Assembly: GCA_944548615.1 (NCBI GenBank)
Contig: OX155979.1
Span: 11,957,766-12,021,765, forward strand
Length of the DNA stretch: 64,000 bases
Direction of reading: 5' to 3'
Source of the DNA: Micropterix aruncella
Lineage: Eukaryota > Arthropoda > Insecta > Lepidoptera > Micropterigidae
In this document: positions 37,038 through 48,760 of the stretch, piece by piece
Layout: each line of letters opens with the position of its first letter
How positions within the stretch are numbered: the stretch's first letter is position 1
The notes under the pieces: generated by a model
The model's database searches: none
Seen by the model: the letters and a program-made list of their open reading frames with translations, nothing else
What the model was told of the DNA's origin: nothing
Program-made: the position numbers and the translations under genes

Positions 37038-37123
37038 CTGTCATAAACGAAAACGTCTTTAAATGTCTGTAACCATTCGGGAACCTAGCGGAGCACTTCC
37101 TAGCGTTGACAAAACTCTATTAA

Positions 37124-37560
37124 CCCTTCGAAAGCCAGCCATTCGGATCCAAAACTTGCGCAAAAAACGACGCCGGGCAAAAAAATTATCTTTCTAAAGT
37201 TGCTACTTTTCGTATATGCCGTGTCTCCTTTGGTAGGTGCGACCCCTAGTTTAGAAATCAATGTATAGTTTGTTTGAAAAACATTATTGCACACACAATA
37301 GAGTACAAAAAGGTGGGCCTATTGTTAAGCGGCAATATCTTTCGACCATACCTCCAGGATTTTTTTTATGGTTTAATACTTTATTCATTTCATTTTTGTA
37401 CATTTAGCCCCATTGTTATCAATGTTATAAGTAACTCGGAAAAATTGAACACCGAAATGCAGCTAATGGTCATTGCCCACCTAACTAGGACTAAACTGTC
37501 CCGTATCTAGGCGGGTCAGAGTAATTAAAATAAGTAATACAACTTATGTAACAATTAGCC
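37124..37560. mobile_element. TTAA-like element T8
   Basis: TTAACCCTTCGAAAGCC at 37120. The right part (CCTAACTAGGACTAAACTG, GGCGGGTCAGAG) recurs reversed at 50930-51110. The second TTAA border is not clear. It lies 80 bp upstream of exon 4 in the intron. Confidence 0.45.
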
Positions 37561-37740
37561 TAATTAACTTGAAAAAACTTTTTATTTTTATAATAAATGA
37601 GTGTACTTAATTAATTTATTTTTTTTATTATTATTATTTTAAGATTGAATAATATATAATTATAAATAAATAACATTATAATACAATTCAAAACACTAAA
37701 TTTGTACGAATAATACATTGTAGGTAATACACTGTAGGTA

Positions 37741-37825
37741 AACTTAAAGTACTATAACTACGAAACTACTACACCAATCATAAAAAGAACAACTGCAATG
37801 ATTGCATTGAAATTTCGAATATAGA
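37741..37825. mobile_element. Core fragment of a TTAA element
   Basis: Matches the core of T3/T4 (AACTACGAAACTACTACACC) and is cut by the REL-LINE that starts at 37826. Confidence 0.7.
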
Positions 37826-38080
37826 AAAATAATCAACTCTTTCTTAGAAAAATTATCTAAAACTGCGATTTGCGCATCTCAAATTCTATGGCTTCGAAGG
37901 GGGAGTGAATGGGTGGCAAGGTGAACGCTCACATGTGGCAAGACAGCTGTCCTAAACCTACCACAGCCGGTTCGTAAGTCCGGAATCCACTGCTCACCCC
38001 CCAGAAGTGTAAAAAAAATAGTATTATGATGGGCCCGACTCCGGTCGGTGAATTCCATGGCAGCTCCGTTTGTATTTATT
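37826..38080 (+). mobile_element. REL-LINE 3' fragment d
   Basis: From the codons for KIINSFLEKLSKTAICASQI to CAGCTCCGTTTGTATTTATT. Only the last about 250 bp of the family. Confidence 0.8.
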
Positions 38081-38084
38081 TATT

Positions 38085-38445
38085 TATATGGCAAATACAC
38101 ATATACGTAAATACGTTATCAATAAATAATAAATGATATATGGTATAAACATATTTATAATTTTATAAAATATATAAATACAATTATAAAATCACTGCTA
38201 AAAAATATGAACTAAAATAAATAAAAATATGATATGATATACTATTAATATATTATTATACATAATAATTTATATAAATATACAATATTATTTTTAAATT
38301 AATTATTGTGACTAAAGGTTTATATGGGTAAATTGATTTATTAGGACTTTGCATTGAAAACTTCGATTTCCTAAGAAATACCGTAACTTATATTTCTAGT
38401 CATTTACCAAATTGCAAAATACTTCATGTCAAAGCGTCATCATTA
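38085..38445. other. AT-rich sequence, nothing recognised
   Basis: Very AT-rich; no gene or repeat border seen. Confidence 0.5.
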
Positions 38446-38449
38446 GGCT

Positions 38450-39330
38450 CCAATATCAGTCTGTCATTTCGTTAAAGTGTCAACAACGGTAATTTTGTTA
38501 CCTTCGAAGATGTCGAAATTTGAGCCGACAAAACGTCATTTGCGGTAATGCTTTTCTGCTTTCATCTTAACCCTTGGAGTAAATGGGTATTTTCATGGAT
38601 GCATCTGTCTCTTTTGCAGGATTTTCGGCGACATCGACGGCGCTCGACTTAAAGTACTATAACTACGAAACTACTACACCAATCATAAAAAGAACAACTG
38701 CAATGATTGCATTGAAATTTCGAATATAGAATATTGAAATATAATTTTGTAAAACAATTAGATAATTATGAATAAATATGAGAACGTCAAAGAAGTGAAA
38801 AAACAATGGCCGACTTTGGCATTTGCGAAGCGACATTCAAAGACCCGAAATACTTTATATACACGATAAATGGTACATCTAATCAGTTTAGGGAGACTAT
38901 ATGATGTTGTAGAAATGGTTTTACTTGCGTTTCGTTCAAATAAATACCGAAAACTACACGAAAAACGTTTCCGAAGCGGCGACACACGCACCGCGGACTT
39001 TGACGTTTCGTGAAGGCGGGCGTTCAGTTTTGCCGCAGTCCATAATAATATGTTACATGGACTGCGCAGTTGCTGCTGCGAATGCTAACAGAGAGAATTT
39101 AATTCTGTACCGATCTGCCATACGCATGAAAGAGACAAAATGCTTTCGATGGTAAAAAAAGAGTTTGAAAGCGCGCGCGCCGAGCGCGACCAGATTTGGT
39201 CGACTCCTACTCAACGGATAATTGTTTCGCGACCAGATTTGGTTGACTCATACTCAACGGGTTAAGAAAACTGCCGCAGAATGTCATAGATTGCTGCTGG
39301 AGAATTGGTGACGATTAGTTCCAAAAATTT
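38450..39330 (+). pseudogene. Mariner N-terminal remnant split by T4
   Basis: MSKFEPTKRHLR from ATG 38511, broken by a stop, then after T4 the frame resumes KKTAAECHRLLLENW: together the conserved start of SETMAR-type mariner transposases. Nothing of the catalytic core follows. Confidence 0.7.
38571..39261. mobile_element. TTAA element T4 (691 bp)
   Basis: Between TTAA 38567-38570 and 39262-39265, inserted in mariner coding sequence. Same family as T3 but reversed and with about 380 bp more inside. The right end has two copies of ACCA(A/G)ATTTGGT/reverse, each beside GA(G/C)T(C/A)xTACTCAACGG, then CGCGCGCGCCGAGCGCG. Confidence 0.88.
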
Positions 39331-39379
39331 CGAGTCTAAACTCGAAATTTTGGACAGATGTGCTTAGGCACATCTGTCC
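39321..39379. repeat. Two adjacent perfect or near-perfect hairpins
   Basis: CCAAAAATTTCGAG pairs with CTCGAAATTTTGG; directly after it GGACAGATGTGC (39352-39363) pairs with 39368-39379 around TTAG. Confidence 0.85.
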
Positions 39380-39561
39380 AGAAGTCCCTTTTTCACTGCT
39401 TCATGGTTCAAGCTTTATCAGTTTGGGCAAAATTTAATCGTCTTTGATAATTATTCTTTCGAAGTAATGGTTTTCGCTTGGCCACACACCCTTGAAGATT
39501 ATTTTTCAATAGGACCTTCGAATCGTCGATGGCGTCACCGAAACGCCGCAAGACTCATTAA

Positions 39562-40652
39562 CCCTTCAAGCTACGCCTCCATATTCCAAGCGGAGGTTTA
39601 CGCTATTATTGAATGTGCGGATATCAACCTCCAAAAGGACTACGCCAACCACCGTATCCATATCCACTCGGATAGCAAAGCTGCTCTTATGGCACTAGCC
39701 TCGAATACCATTAATTCAAAGCTAGTGCAAAACTGCATATCACTACTGAATTCCCTGGGCGAAAATAACAGGGTAATTTTAAGATGGGTTCCCGGCCATG
39801 CAGGAATAGAGGGAAATGAAAAAGCCGTCGAACTTGCTAGGACGGGAGCAAAGGGAACGTTATACGGCCCAGAACCTTGCTGTGGCGTACCAAAAAGCCT
39901 TGCAAACCTAATGCTCAAACAAATGTGTTTAGAACAATCCGTCAACCACTGGAACAACACGCCAGGGTTGAATCATTCCAAAGCGCTTATTAAGCCTTAC
40001 GACCGTAAGACGGCCCGTGAGGCCCTATCGCTAAATAGGAACAATCTACGCATACTGGTAAGGGCGCTCACGGGGCATTGTGGCCTGAACAAACACATGT
40101 TCAACCTCAAGCTCAAAGACACAAAAATGTGCAGGTTCTGCCAAGGGGCAGAGGAAACTCCCCAGCACCTCATGTGCGAGTGTGGCCCGCTGATGCGTAA
40201 AAGATACAACCACCTGGGTGGTCACTATCTCCAACCTGAGGAGGTAAAACAATCTGGCGCCAAAAGCCTGCTGCGGTTCTTAAATGACACGAGGCTTAGC
40301 GCAGAACTATAGTAGGTGGCGAGCACAATAGATCAGCAATGGTCGCAGTGTTACAAGGCTCATAAAGACCTTAGAAAAGCCCCACTCAACAAATAAAAAA
40401 AATAAAAAAACCCTTCAAGCCTCGGCCCCTCAGCCGATTGACAAGTTGCTGTCCCAAAAAAATTTTGTAAAAAATTTGAATTACGACACTGTCTCACCAA
40501 AACATTAATTACTGCCAAACCACACTACCCAATTTTAAAATGAAACATATTAACATAATAAAATAAAACAAATTAAATTAAAATAAAATTAAAACAGGGC
40601 CGTCACGCTGAATTGTGTTGTGGCTGATATCGGCCAATCGGGGCCTGAGGGG
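39562..40652. mobile_element. TTAA element T9, split by LINE-A
   Basis: TTAA at 39558-39561 and 40653-40656. Ends CCCTTCAAGCCTCGG and CTGAGGGG; a subterminal dyad near CGATATCGGCC. Without the LINE it is 242 bp, the same family as T10. Confidence 0.87.
39572..40408 (+). mobile_element. LINE-A copy 1 (R1/I-type)
   Basis: Flanked by AACCCTTCAAGC (39560-39571, 40409-40420). The coding part to 40312 has YASIFQAEVYAII and HSDSKAALMALAS (RNase H), VPGHAGIEGNEKAVELA, TGHCGLNKHMFN and CQGAEETPQHLMC. The RNase H is 5' truncated. The frame is open throughout; the ATG at 39467 is host sequence fused by chance. 3' region of about 95 bp and A-rich tail. Confidence 0.9.
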
Positions 40653-40836
40653 TTAAGATGCTGGGCCTGATCCCGGCTTGACATCTTTCTTGTCCTCAAA
40701 GATGAGACCACTAAATAGAGCTCCAATGGCTTTTTGTTTTTTTTTATATAATGCTTTAATGAATAATTATCAAATGTATTCAAAGAAGAATAGACTGCTG
40801 GAAGACTTATTCACAGTAGTGTATATTATACATATA

Positions 40837-41511
40837 CAGTAGAGAGTCGATTATCCGAACTAATTGGGGGACAAGGGTGTTCGGAAAACCGATTTATTCG
40901 GATAATCGAACTGTATAAAAAACTGTATTAATAAAACCATATATGGACATAATAATATGTATTATCTATGTAATCTGTTTTAACTTTTTTTATTTATTAC
41001 AATAGTGAGTAGTAATCCATTGAACAAAATAGATATGTGTGTATGTAATACATACGTACATGAAGAGGAACGAATTAACTCTTAAAAAAGTCCTTAATTT
41101 TGGTCTGTCGAAGCAAGCCTACCCGCTTATGAGCAGCTAATTCCCGCACTTTTTTCAGTACAGATATCTGATACTGGTCGCTTTCATTTTGAGCTTCAAA
41201 CCATCGCAAGACAGTAGCTAGACATGTAAATGCTTCAGAAGGTGTAGTTATTTTTTCATCTTCATTTTCTGATTCACTAGTCGATGAGGTGCTGGCGGCG
41301 TCAGCATTATCAGTGTCGAGGTCTACAATATCGCTGTCCTGCATGATTTGGTCCTCTGGATCTGCATCATCAACCCTCATCCACTCTTGAACGTCTTCTT
41401 CATCACATTCATGGCAATCGAGTTCTGTTTTTAAGCAAGAGTCTGCGGCCGCAGCAGTTCGGTTAAGCGGTCGTTCGGTTGACCGACGTTCGGATAATCG
41501 ACGCTCTACTG
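40837..41511 (-). mobile_element. Tigger/pogo deletion derivative, copy 1
   Basis: Ends CAGTAGAG(A/C)GTCGATTATCCG inverted, TA on both sides (40835-40836, 41512-41513). Only the C-terminal end of the transposase is kept: from about 41470 an acidic stretch, then RWFEAQNESDQYQISVL and RVGLLRQTKIKDFF to the stop at 41075. The DDE core is deleted. Confidence 0.88.
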
Positions 41512-41645
41512 TATATATAAAATATATGGAGGCCGGCAGGAACGGCTGGGTGCAGATCTGTCAACCACCGCAAAAGGCCAATCAGCCTTTCTGGGGCCCC
41601 AGTGGTTAAAGGCAAGGTGCCCGACAATTAAAATAGTAAATGTAC

Positions 41646-41831
41646 CTGTGTTGCGGCAGATTCTTTCTGAACTTCCTTAGCTTTGGTGTTATTTGGCACC
41701 GCGGCTTCGAGCGGACCGAACCCCGGCGGCGGTTTGACAGTTTGCACCGACTGTTCCGTCTGCGCTTTCTGATGCTGCAAAGGCTGAGGCTCCTCGGACG
41801 TCGGAGACTCGTCGGGGGTAGTCGGTCGATC
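41646..41831 (-). CDS. FAM193: FAM193-like gene, exon 3
   Basis: 186 nt (62 codons) between TTTTTTTTCAG and GTACATTTA, phase 0 at both ends. Encodes DRPTTPDESPTSEEPQPLQH and a Gln/Pro-rich remainder with KPPPGFGPLEA. Probably disordered. Confidence 0.82.
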
Positions 41832-41854
41832 CTGAAAAAAAAACATCGAGTTCG

Positions 41855-42300
41855 TCTAGAACCGTGGTTTTTAAACGGTGGGTCGCGACCCCCTGGGGGG
41901 TCACAGGCTATCTAAAAATAAAAAATTTAAAATATTGCAAAAAAAATATTTATCTAATAAGCCAACGTTTACAGCTTCGGAAGAGAAACATATTAATTGT
42001 GTGTTTTGCTATTGCTATTACAGAATTTCATGTTGATCTAAGATGGAAACAGTTACTTACAGCTCCGAAAGTGAAAAACAGTTCAAATTAATGTAGTTTT
42101 CACATTTGTTTTTACAAAAACTTCATTCATTCGATGCTTACAGTTATAGCTGTGGAAGAGACTAAGGGGGGGATCGAGAGATATAACTTACAGTCTAAGG
42201 GGGGTCCCATAAGGGTTTTATTATTTCTTTACCAAAAAGAGGACGCCATCTAAAATAGGTTAATTTTTTAAATGTATTCATACAAAAAACAATACAGAAT
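41855..42300. mobile_element. hAT-like terminal region
   Basis: GTGGTTTTTAAACGGTGGG followed by TCGCGACCCCCTGGGGGG resembles hAT ends. A similar end in the other orientation (GGGGAGCACTGG, GACCCCTGGGGGTCC) is at 44530-44590. No 8-bp duplication matches between them, so they may be separate. Confidence 0.5.
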
Positions 42301-42429
42301 TAATACATTAGATATATCACTAAAACCAGGTCTGGTTTGTCTGTGATATTAAAAAAATCCTCTTTACTTAGAATAAGTAACGAGTTTAGAGTCAATCAAA
42401 TTACAACCAAATTTATTAATTACATAAGT

Positions 42430-44010
42430 AAAATACAAGCGGACCTGCCATGAAATTCACCGACCGAAATCGGGCCCATCATATATAATTATTACACTTC
42501 TGGGAGGTGAACGGTGGATTCCGGACTAACGACAGGCTGTGGTAGGTTTAGGACAGCTGTCTTGCCACATGTGAGCGTTCACCTTACCACCCATTCACTC
42601 CCCCTTCGAAGGCATAGAATTTGAGATGCGGAAATCGCGGTTTTAGATCATTTTTCTAGAAAGGAGTTGATTATTTTCCTGGAGAGACCAAGATCTTTAA
42701 AGAGGTGAAACAGATTTAGCTGGCAGGCCACGAGCGCCTACTTCCACCGCGTGAAGGTGAACAGTGAAGCCGTTCTGGGTGACGGCATTTGCGAGATCAT
42801 GGTATTTATTTAATTTGTACTCGTGGTCTTTTGGGATATTTGATTCCCATGGAACAGTTAATTCTACGATAAGGGCCATCTTCCGAGATAGAGAGTTAGA
42901 TAGTTAGTTATACTGGACGTTCCTCCGCAAGTCGACATCCAGTGTGCCTATTTTGCGTGTAACGGGGGTAGCGCTATTCCACCCACCCCAGCTCCTCGAC
43001 GAAAGCCAGCAGGGCTTTCAGGTTTCCTGCCGCCTCGCGCAGGGTGCCTGGGGTCCCAAGGTGTTTTGTCCTGTATACTTCTACCTGTTTACAATCTAGC
43101 AGAATGTGTTTTGTGGTTTCTTCTGCCTCCATGCATGCTCTGCACATAGGGCTATTCGTTCCGCCCATTTTGAAGAGGTGTTTGTTTAGTGTGTTGTGTC
43201 CTGTTATCAGTCCCACTAGTTTGCGTAGTTGGGGCCTTTTTGTCCTTAGAAGTGTTTTGGTAAGTTTGTGGTTGTATTCCATGACTATTTCTTTGGTTTG
43301 TCTGCAGGTGTCTATCTCTTTCCAGTGTGTTTGATGTAGTTGTTTGTAGTGGTTGTCGAGTTGGTTGTTTATGTGCGAGTATGGTAGGGGCACGATAGGT
43401 TCGGGTCCGTATGCCGGTGTGTCTGAGCCCTTACGGGCTAGTTCATCCGCAGCATCGTTTCCTCTTGAGTTTCTGTGTCCCTTGATCCATTGCAGTGTCA
43501 CCTTATTGCCTTTTCCGCATACCTCGAGGAGGCTTTGATGGCATTCGTATATGAGCCCGGATGTAAATCTATCGCTTCCCAGTGCCTGTAGCACTGACCT
43601 GCTGTCCGATAGAATACATATGTTTTCGTGTTTTAGCTGTCGTTGTTTCACTGCGTTGCAAGCTTCTATTATTCCCATACATTCTGTTTGGAATACTGTC
43701 CGAGATAGAGAGTAAAGTTATATCTGAACGCAGGGCTGTGCATCTGAGACTTTCAGGGAATTTATACTGCTTGGAGACCGACTCGACCTCCAGAATCCAA
43801 TCTGAAGCTTTTTCGATTTGTGAGAAAGGTTTCATAGTAAAATATTTTGCCTTTAAAGCCATCCCGCACAAACTGTATTGGGCCACCTTGCAGCCAGCTA
43901 AAATATGTCTAGCTGTGCAAGGGTTATTCCTACAAAGGGGACATGAACTATCCTCGGCATAGCTCCAACGAGTGTTTTTTTGTTTTTTGCAAACATTTGC
44001 AAGTATTATT
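42430..44010 (-). mobile_element. REL-LINE 3' fragment e, split by LINE-B
   Basis: The 3' part is 42430-42895, the upstream part 43700-44010. The upstream frame has CPLCRNNPCTARHILAGC and KASDWILEVESVSKQYKFPE, and reads LRSDI where others have LRPDI, with an internal deletion after GCKVA. The two parts join across CCGAGATAGAGAG. Confidence 0.85.
42896..43699 (-). mobile_element. LINE-B (R1/I-type, RNase H) nested in REL-LINE
   Basis: CCGAGATAGAGAG on both sides (42883-42895, 43700-43712). One open minus frame, 43678-42974, 234 codons: ILSDSRSVLQAL, QWIKGHRNSRGNDAADELA (RNase H C-terminal motifs), TGHNTLNKHLFKMGG, CRACMEAEETTKHILLDC. 3' tail of TAAC units. Well preserved, hence young. Confidence 0.92.
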
Positions 44011-44449
44011 CGTAGCTTTATTAAAAAGTATTTTAATTTTGCATGATGTCTGCATTCCTTTCCTAGCGACCACGACCTCGAAGTACGAAGCATTTGAGAA
44101 AACCACACAACTGTACATGTAGCACTATCTCGCTTGCTCATTCATATGACGCGTCTTTACTACCCTCTCGCACAGCTTACTGTTAAAGTGCAATTCATTC
44201 ACATATCTCGCTCGCATAACCATCCCTTGTTAAGTCATGTGCATTGACCTCCCCTATCGACTAGTGATGCAACTTGAGTTGAATGTTGATTTCCTTTTAT
44301 GACAATTATAACGTGCGTTAATTTATTGTGATAATTATAAGATTAAAATACTATGCTGTACACACAGTCTGTTTTAGTTTTATTTTGTTTTATTTAGTTT
44401 TTGTTTTAGTTGTATATGACATTTACGCGATGCCTAAGTGTTTATGGTG

Positions 44450-44595
44450 ACCTGCCTAAACAGGCTTTGCTAACGTGGACCCCCATTTACATCTCGTGCA
44501 CCCCCATTTTTTTTCTCGCTGACATAGACCCTCTTCAATTTGAAATCGACCCCTGGGGGTCCATATAGACCAATTTGGGGAGCACTGGCCTAAGC
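44450..44595. mobile_element. hAT-like end
   Basis: See 41855. GACCCCTGGGGGTCC palindrome followed by GGGGAGCACTGG. Confidence 0.4.
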
Positions 44596-44609
44596 CATCA
44601 CATGTGGCC

Positions 44610-44830
44610 ATCGACAAAGAGTTTCTATAAAAACGACTTATGCAAAAACATCCTTTTGAGGGAGGTTTTGATTATGGCAAACAGAATTAAGTCCACTGGG
44701 GTTAAATCAAGCGAATATGGGGTATTTTGAAAACCCGAAACCCACCAAAAACTAACGTACAAGAATGCTGCAGCGCGTGGGATGGTACATTGTCGAGTAG
44801 TAATCACCGATCACTGAACTCGAGGCCTTC
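44610..44830 (-). pseudogene. Mariner transposase C-terminal remnant
   Basis: Minus frames give LLLDNVPSHA and YSLDLTPVDLILFAIIKTSL, fitting the second and third catalytic blocks of a mariner. Shifted and partial. Confidence 0.5.
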
Positions 44831-44939
44831 GGTTCGGATACGAGGAATTCTTGCAAATGGGCCCATTTTACGACTTTAAAAAAAAAAGTTACTAGCCTAC
44901 ATCAGAGGTACAGTATTGTTCGAATTAATGTAAACAGAA

Positions 44940-45240
44940 AAGGTGTCCTCCCTTGGCTTTTATTAATTTTCTTTTATTTATTTGTTTCAAACATAATTAT
45001 AAAACACATAAAAATGGTCATACCAAGTAATGGTGCGAAGAAACAACGGCCCACATTCACATGACCATGCTCAGCGCATACCCAACTAGGCCAAATATCT
45101 GGACATACGACTTATTTTCTGACTTAGGTAGAGAAGCCTAACTGACGTAGGTGCTCATATAGATACATTTACACATACACACATACATATACATACATAT
45201 ACAAATATATAAATATAACGATCTAAATATATTATAGTAT
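44940..45240 (-). mobile_element. LINE 3' untranslated fragment
   Basis: Shares CCCAACTAGGCC and ATCTGGACATACGA with 32500-32550; an AAATAAATAAAAG tail in reverse at 44970. AT-rich to 45400. Confidence 0.45.
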
Positions 45241-45419
45241 TATTCTTTTGCATTATATTACAATATAGTACATTTTGTTTAATATCTTATATCATATTAT
45301 ATAGTATTATAGTAAAGTTATGCAGAAATATATATATTTTTTTTAAGATATGACTTGCAGACGTTCGTTCTCTGTCCTTGAACGACCCATGTCGTCAAGA
45401 AGCCATTTTTTTATATTTT

Positions 45420-46000
45420 TAAGCTATTGCATAGCTTTTATCGCGGGCCTAGGCCAGCGCGGCGACCGAATGAAGAAATTTCTTAACGAAAATGAACGAT
45501 TTTAAACTGATAATTACGTCTAAACGAGTACTGCTTACGATTCGAAAAAAATATATGTTAAACAAGAACATTTTCCTAATATTCTTAGATTTGAATATTT
45601 TAGATTTTGTTTATATTACATAGTGTAATTAATTTGTGAAATTAGGTCTAACCGAACACAAAAACGACTACTACGCAAATAATACCTGGCGTATTATTAT
45701 GAAACCTGCACCATTTTAAAGATAATTTAATTATCTATCTTTTTATCTACGATTTTTTTTGAATAATCCGTTTTTTTTTGCTTTATCGAATAAAAAATTC
45801 GTGCGCGGCGCTCTATCGGAAGACGTTTAAATTATTCCGAATCATTTGCTTCCGCAGATGATTCGGAATAATTTCAACGTTTTCCGATAGAGCGCAGTTA
45901 TCTGATATCAGAAAAAATAAAATAAATAAATAATTGTAATTGCATAAGTTGTTAAAAATGCTATGCAATAGCTTTACCGCGGCAGTCCCCGAGTGCCACA
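45420..46000. mobile_element. MITE-like repeat with internal hairpin
   Basis: GCTATTGCATAGCTTTTATCGCGG near the left and GCTATGCAATAGCTTTACCGCGG near the right. Inside, GCGCTCTATCGGA (45808-45820) pairs with 45883-45895 and the stem continues imperfectly to the loop. No protein. Class unknown. Confidence 0.6.
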
Positions 46001-46004
46001 CGTA

Positions 46005-46320
46005 TTTTTTTTTTTAATAAAATGGTATTTTCTATTTCCTTTATTTTGTCATCAAGACGGTTGAATATTTTCGGTGCTATATAGTTGAATTGTCTTTGGG
46101 CAAATGAAGAATTAACTCGGGGAACGGCATAATTCAGACCTGCAGATGTTCTTGTAGTTCGGTGTTGCTGGCTTCGTGGTCGTTTATCTGAGGTTCGACG
46201 GAAAAACATGAGTGACTGTTTCACAAACAGCTGGCGTATATCTAACACCTTACTTTCTTTGAATCGCATGTTGGAATCATATCGTGGGGGCCTTCTATTG
46301 ATTACCCTCAACAAAAGCTT
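46005..46320 (-). mobile_element. LINE C-terminal fragment
   Basis: Minus frame LRVINRRPPRYDSNMRFKES, then RTSAGLNYAVPRVNSSFAQR and FNRLDDKIKE: end of a jockey-supergroup LINE protein. 46320-46580 shows nothing clear. Confidence 0.7.
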
Positions 46321-46589
46321 TTTACAGTTTTCTGATATTTGCTGGTCTTGAAACCATGAATGGATTACAGCCTCAAAAGTACTTAAATTATTACACTAAC
46401 TTGATATTTTTCACGTCAAGGTGTTCTAAATACAGCTTTTTTATTACTTTATTTTTATCAACCCTATTGACAAGTTCAAAATGTATTGCAAATTTTGAAT
46501 TTCCGCAGGTTAGGTATATTCGATTTTCGATTTTTTGTGGTGTTATGTTGGTACTCATGTCTCTCACTTATGCCGACAAGTTAGGCCAT

Positions 46590-47422
46590 GGGGAAATACG
46601 CCTCCATATTCCAAGCGGAGGTTTACGCCATTATTGAATGTGCGGATATCAACCTCCAAAAGAACTACGCCAACCACCGTATCTATATCCACTCGGATAG
46701 CAAAGCAGGTCTTATGGCACTAGCCTCGAATACCATTAATTCAAAGCTAGTGCAAAACTGCATATCACTACTGAATTCCTTGGGCGAAAAGAACAGTGCT
46801 AAGATGGGTTCCCGGCCATGCAGGAATCAAGGGAAATGAAAAAGCCGACGAACTTGCTAAGACGGGAGCGAAGGGAATGTTATATGGCCCTGAACCTTGC
46901 TGTGGCGTACCAAAAAGCCTTGCAAGCCTAATGCTCAAACAAATATGTTTAGAACAATCCGTCAACCACTGGAACAACACACCAGGGTTGAATCATTCCA
47001 AAGCGCTAATTAAGGCCTACGACCGTAAGACGGCCTGTGAGGCCTTGTCGCTAAATAGGAACAATCTAGGCATACTGGTGAGGGCGCTCACGGGGAATTG
47101 TGGCCTGAACAAACACATGTTCAACCTCAAGCTCAGAGACACAAAAATGTGCAGGTTTCGCCAAGGAGCAGAGGAAACTCCCCAGCACCTCATGTGCGAG
47201 TGTGGCCCGCTGATGCGTAAAAGATACACCCACTTGGGTGGTCATTACCTCCAACCTGAGGAGGTAAAACAATCTGTAGCCAAAAGCCTTCTGCGGTTCT
47301 TAAATGACACAAGGCTTAGCGCAGAACTATAGTAGGTGGCGAACACAATAGATCAGCAATGGTCGCAGTGTTACAAGGCTCATAAAGACCTTAGAAAAGC
47401 CCCACTCAACAAAAAAAAAAAA
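46590..47422 (+). mobile_element. LINE-A copy 2
   Basis: TAGGCCAT on both sides (46582-46589, 47423-47430). Same region as copy 1, starting GKYASIFQAEVYAII only a few bases upstream of the copy-1 truncation. A frameshift near 46798 splits the RNase H. Ends in a pure A tail. Confidence 0.9.
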
Positions 47423-47489
47423 TAGGCCATTCTGAATGTTGAGTTAATTTTTGACAGCTGCTTTACTCGCACGTGTTTCGGCTCGTCTT

Positions 47490-47800
47490 CAATTTTTGCC
47501 GATTACAGTTTTCTTCGATTGCAGGGGCGTGGTGCATCATGAGTTCTTGACACAGGGTAGAACGGTCATTTAGGAATATTAACTGCAAGTTATGCGCAAT
47601 TTGCGCGAAGCAATCCGCTAGAAACGCCCGGATTTGTGGAAGAACATAAATTGGCTTTTCCACCATAACGGTGACACATCGTTGCTTGTGTGCGAATTTT
47701 TGGGCAATAACAACGTATTCCCCAGATCTGGCCCCCTGTGACTTTTTCTTGTCCCCGAAACTAAAAGAAGCCCATGAAAGGACGATGCTACCCTATGATT
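47490..47800 (+). pseudogene. Mariner transposase remnant
   Basis: VFFDCRGVVHHEFLTQGRTV, LREAIR and RPDLWKN match the mariner block at 19940-20090; then FHHNGDTS in place of HHDNAPS. Several stops. Confidence 0.7.
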
Positions 47801-47904
47801 GAGGAGATAATGATAGCTAGGAAGGAGGAGCTGAACAAGATCACAAAAAATAATAATAATAATAATAATAATAAAATGAGAAATCCTTAAAAGCCCACAA
47901 GTTA

Positions 47905-48175
47905 ATGTCATTGAAGAGCCGTAGAGTCTTAATCAATGCCGTATTCTTGCATGAGTTGGTAAATAATTCCATCGATGCGAACGCGATTTTGGAGCGCATT
48001 GAATTTTATGTTCCTCCCCGCCCTGTTCGATCGCATCGACTATTTCATCTCCCTGTAGTGAAAACTAACGCATCTCAAAATGCATTTCTATACAGAGCGT
48101 GTCACAGATATAATAGACTTTTTAAGTGTGGACATATTATACTCATCAAAAACCTCATATAAGAACTCAATAAAA
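47905..48175 (+). mobile_element. LINE C-terminal fragment
   Basis: 85-codon frame with LERIEFYVPPRPVRSHRLF and LYRACHRYNRL, typical of a LINE protein end. An AAT repeat tail of another element precedes it at 47850. Confidence 0.65.
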
Positions 48176-48218
48176 AAAAATCTAGAGTATAGATGATCAC
48201 AAAACATTTATACATATT

Positions 48219-48517
48219 CGGCCCAATTGCGTTTCTTTGTGAACTAAAACTAAAATTAGTCCAAGCGAACGAGACAGAGCAATACGTTAGAGCGGAATAT
48301 GAAACGAACAATAGTCGATAAATACTACCTGTCGAACTTATACTCGTCCGAATAAATTCGAGCATATTTCGTGCGGTGTAAGATTTGACCTTGGCGTGCA
48401 GTTTCATTGCGAAAAAGTGACAACCGGTTACCTCACATCCCGCTCTAGCCTATTGCCTTGTCTCGTTCACACGGACTAATTTTCGATTTTAGTTCACGAA
48501 GAAACGCAATCGAGCCC
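48219..48517. mobile_element. MITE copy 2 (3-bp duplication)
   Basis: 299 bp, same family as 10497-10794; ATT on both sides (48216-48218, 48518-48520). Confidence 0.87.
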
Positions 48518-48760
48518 ATTATAATTCATTTAATTTAGTTCATGGACATAATTTTATCTCAAGTATATTAATTATAACACCTATATATCATACTTAAAAT
48601 TAAATATAAATATATCTATATACATACATAATATATTTTTATCTATTTTATCTCTTCCTTTCACCTCACTTCCCATCCTTATTTCCCCCATTCTCAAGCG
48701 GAAACAATATAAAATTATATTGCGTTCATTTTGTATACTTTATATTCGGATTCACATTAA

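Noticed and set aside
36768..37072. Several plus-strand frames over exon 4
   Set aside because: GC-rich low complexity opens all frames; only the minus frame has splice borders with matching phase.
39467..39571. N-terminal extension of the LINE-A frame
   Set aside because: It is host and MITE sequence fused by chance; the target duplication shows the LINE starts at 39572.
41862..44590. One hAT element spanning both hAT-like ends
   Set aside because: No matching 8-bp duplication and only partial similarity of ends, so I list them separately.
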